Origin: Planctomycetaceae bacterium
GTDB taxonomy: Bacteria > Planctomycetota > Planctomycetia > Pirellulales > Thermoguttaceae
Direction: 5' to 3'
Assembly: GCA_003509805.1 (NCBI GenBank)
Contig: DOMV01000012.1
Location: forward strand, 4,691 to 12,413
DNA length: 7,723 nt
The position numbers were made by a program, and so were the translations under genes. Under the pieces are notes generated by a model that was not told the origin of the DNA, did no database searches, and saw nothing but the letters and a program-made list of their open reading frames with translations. How positions within the stretch are numbered: the first letter of the stretch is position 1; every line of letters begins with the position of its first letter. Below are positions 5,795 through 7,723 of this stretch, piece by piece.

Positions 5795-7597
5795 TTAACG
5801 CCTCGCTTTATACCGCTTGGCCCGCTCGACGTGATTGTTGTCTTTCGATTTTTCGATCACCTTGTCGAGCCACGGTTCGATTTCCGCACGATTGCTCATG
5901 TGAAATCCGGTGTCGTTCGCCATGTCGACGACCGCCCTACAGGCTGCCTGTTCGAGTTCCGGGTCGTCGACGTATTTGACGGCGAAACGGAAGACCTCGA
6001 TGCAACGCGACGGGTCAAGCCGGGTCAAAAGAAAACGCCGATCGTCGACCGATTTGGCAACGCTCATCGCTTTCTCGACATAGGCGAGCTTGTCTTTGGC
6101 GGAGCGCCCGTGCGCATCCAATGTCACGATGCGAATATACGACCGTGCCGCCGTCGGGGCCTTGGGATCGCCCGACGCGGATGCGACTTTGTACAGCTCG
6201 TCGGCGACGGAAGCGTCGGTCCAATTGCACAACGCCCTGAAAGTCGCCTCCTTAACCGCGGGTTTTCCGGCCCGGTATTGATCCAAAACGAATTGACGGA
6301 CTTCGGTGCCCCCGATCCGGCCGAGCAACGGGATCAACTGGACCTGCCGGGTTTCGTCGCATTGGGCGATTTCCTCGCAAAGCATTTTTCCCCGACCGTC
6401 TTCTTCGCTGTAGCGCGACTCGATCTGGACGATCGCTTTTTCGATCGCATCACGGAACTCCTTTTTTTCCTCGACGAAATAGCGATCCACGAGTGCCGGG
6501 ATCGACGCTTGCTGTCCGACTTCCGCCAGCGAGCCGATGGATACCCCGCGGATCGTCTCATCGGCGGACTTCAGGCCGCTTTCAAAGGCCGGAACCGCAA
6601 CCGCGCCTTTGCGCCGGTTGAAAACGTTGAGCAAATCGGCTTTGGCGCCGTTGTCATCCGTTTTTTCGTACGCTTCCAGGAGCATTTTGTCGGCCCCGTC
6701 GAAATTCAATCGAACCAGTGAATTGCGCACGGTTTCGCCTAAATCGCCGCCTTCGCGAATCTTCGCCGTCAACAGCGGCACCATCGAGGCGTCGCCGAGA
6801 AGGCCGATCGCACGAAAACCGGCAAGGCGGATTTGCGCGTCGCCGTTTTTCGTCATCTCGACGGCAAGCGGCAGGGCACTCCGGTCACGTCGGGCCGCCA
6901 ACGCGTCCATGAGAAGCGCCTGGGCCTGCGGTTTCAGTTTCGAAAAACGGGTTTGGTAATTCGGGACGTCTGCGATGCTGACATCGACGAGCCAAGGCAA
7001 ATTCGGCAACATATACTGGCAGGCCGTCGAATCGTCGCTTTCGAGGGATTTGAATATGTCGTCCAGTTGCGGCAGATCGACTTCTTTCCGGGAGGCCCGG
7101 TATTTCAGGGCGTTCTGCAAAGCGAGTGTTTTATCGGCGTCGGTTTCTTTGGCCGCCAATTCTTCAAGGACTTTGCCCGCTTGAATATTCGGGATGTTGG
7201 CCAGGCTCCAAACGGCCTCGTCGCGAACCGAACGGTCGGCGTCGGCAAAGAATTTTCCGATCAGGGCCGCGTTGTCCCCGTTGTCCAGCCGTCCGAGTTG
7301 ACGGATCAACCAAAACCGGGCCGAAACGTTCAAGTCGCCTTTTTCGAGCGCGTCCGCCATCAAGCGAATCACCTCGGCTTTACGCTGTTCCCGGCCGGGT
7401 GCGCCGGCCTCGAAGCAAAGGGTTTGCCAACCCAGGCGTCCGTTTTCAATCCGACCCGCGTCGTCGGATTGCATGTCGGCGAGACCGGCTTTGAACAATT
7501 CGGCGACCGGAGTCGCGTCCTGCGCGTAAATCGTCGCGCCAAAGAACGGTGCGCAAAGGAATAGCGCGCCAAGAAACATTGTCACTGTGTATTTCAT
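5795..7597 (-). CDS. Secreted HEAT-repeat protein
   Basis: This is a 600-residue protein with a signal peptide (about 1-25, hydrophobic core 5-22, cleavage likely after Y24-A25) and an otherwise all-helical solenoid. HEAT-like units are visible at about 91-133 (ending SVRDEAVWSLANI), 223-268 (DAQIRLAGFRAIGLLGD), 269-298, 333-362 (DETIRGVSIGSLAEVG), 363-393, 416-458 (AVKEATFRALCNW) and 531-562 (PELEQAACRAVVDMA). Spacing is irregular. No catalytic motif is seen, so a scaffold or binding role in the periplasm is the reasonable guess. The C-terminus is strongly basic (ERAKRYKARR). The start at 7597 begins the signal peptide and has a modest purine-rich stretch (GAAGAG) about 5 bp upstream. It is the first gene of the codirectional set in the window, and the secreted ThuA protein follows. 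Family membership is clear; function is unknown. Confidence 0.85.
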   Translation of the reverse strand: MKYTVTMFLGALFLCAPFFGATIYAQDATPVAELFKAGLADMQSDDAGRIENGRLGWQTLCFEAGAPGREQRKAEVIRLMADALEKGDLNVSARFWLIRQLGRLDNGDNAALIGKFFADADRSVRDEAVWSLANIPNIQAGKVLEELAAKETDADKTLALQNALKYRASRKEVDLPQLDDIFKSLESDDSTACQYMLPNLPWLVDVSIADVPNYQTRFSKLKPQAQALLMDALAARRDRSALPLAVEMTKNGDAQIRLAGFRAIGLLGDASMVPLLTAKIREGGDLGETVRNSLVRLNFDGADKMLLEAYEKTDDNGAKADLLNVFNRRKGAVAVPAFESGLKSADETIRGVSIGSLAEVGQQASIPALVDRYFVEEKKEFRDAIEKAIVQIESRYSEEDGRGKMLCEEIAQCDETRQVQLIPLLGRIGGTEVRQFVLDQYRAGKPAVKEATFRALCNWTDASVADELYKVASASGDPKAPTAARSYIRIVTLDAHGRSAKDKLAYVEKAMSVAKSVDDRRFLLTRLDPSRCIEVFRFAVKYVDDPELEQAACRAVVDMANDTGFHMSNRAEIEPWLDKVIEKSKDNNHVERAKRYKARR

Positions 7598-7620
7598 GTT
7601 ATCTCTTCAAAAATTGAGGT

Positions 7621-7723
7621 GTTTATACACCGAAGCCGGTTGAGTTTTCCGTCCTATCCGCCTGCTTACCTTCGGCAGTGTCGTTTCCGGTGGGCAGGCT
7701 CTAAATCGTCGGCTTCGGGAAAT
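7621..7723 (+). repeat. Right copy of the intergenic repeat element
   Basis: The element begins at 7621 with GTTTATACACCGAAGCCGG, which is 24 bp upstream of the HEAT-protein start codon, and runs away from that gene. Read on the minus strand it aligns with the left-edge copy through GCCCACCGGAAACGACACTG, then GGTAAGCAGGCGG, then GGACGGAAAA and CCGGCTTCGGTGTATAAAC. A GGCTTCGGGAAAT stretch at 7711-7723 could be the other, degraded end, or the element may continue past the window. No coding sequence is seen here. Confidence 0.75.
7659..7699 (+). other. Stem-loop in the right repeat copy
   Basis: The arm GCCTGCTTACC (7660-7670) pairs with GGTGGGCAGGC (7689-7699) in 11 of 11 positions, two of them G-U, around an 18-nt loop. 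It is the counterpart of the left stem-loop. The loop keeps GGCAGTGTCGTTTCC with one change from the left copy. The wobble pairs again fit only the strand that starts with the GTTTATAC end. Confidence 0.5.

Noticed and set aside
5831..6721. Long open frame on the plus strand opposite the HEAT-repeat gene (296 codons)
   Set aside because: It is a shadow of the coding strand with no domain or initiation signal; the minus-strand product has a signal peptide and helical repeats.
1..7723. CRISPR array, tRNA, rRNA or defence system
   Set aside because: The repeats are not evenly spaced with unique spacers, no cloverleaf or rRNA sequence was seen, and no nuclease, helicase or toxin-like gene is present.

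Overview
The window (about 7.7 kb, moderately GC-rich) carries five genes, all on the minus strand. It reads like a stretch of bacterial chromosome from the PVC group, most likely Planctomycetota. The grounds are inference from gene style: a secreted ThuA-domain protein beside a secreted HEAT-repeat protein, a very long ABC-2 permease made of two fused permease units, loose intergenic gaps (106-232 bp), and mostly weak or absent Shine-Dalgarno sequences. No rRNA, tRNA, phage or transposase gene is visible.

In transcription order (right to left) the genes are: a secreted HEAT-repeat protein (7597-5795); a secreted ThuA-domain protein (5631-4741); a single-unit ABC-2 type permease (4508-3549); a double-unit ABC-2 type permease (3389-1500); and a PLP-dependent carboxynorspermidine/carboxyspermidine decarboxylase, nspC (1393-194). 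The two exported proteins plausibly act together outside the cytoplasm, though no substrate can be assigned. The two permeases probably belong to one exporter whose ATPase is not in the window. NspC makes norspermidine or spermidine; its usual partner dehydrogenase is not in the window and could lie just to the left.

The least ordinary part is the DNA between the genes. Four gaps (1-182, 4637-4721, 5719-5790, 7621-7723) contain related sequence with ends like GTTTATACACCGAAGCC or its reverse complement, plus shared internal blocks and hairpins. They look like a family of small non-coding mobile or palindromic repeats of modular make-up. The two copies at the window edges lie in opposite orientation and share a stem-loop whose arms differ but still pair, mostly by G-U wobble on one strand. 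This hints that the element is, or was, functional as RNA. The copy at 5719-5790 is short and apparently complete, with two imperfect inverted ends.

Other points: a good -10 box lies inside a 14-bp perfect palindrome upstream of the single-unit permease, and a 15-bp triplicate tandem repeat lies in the linker of the double permease. The remaining gap between genes, 3390-3548, shows nothing convincing.
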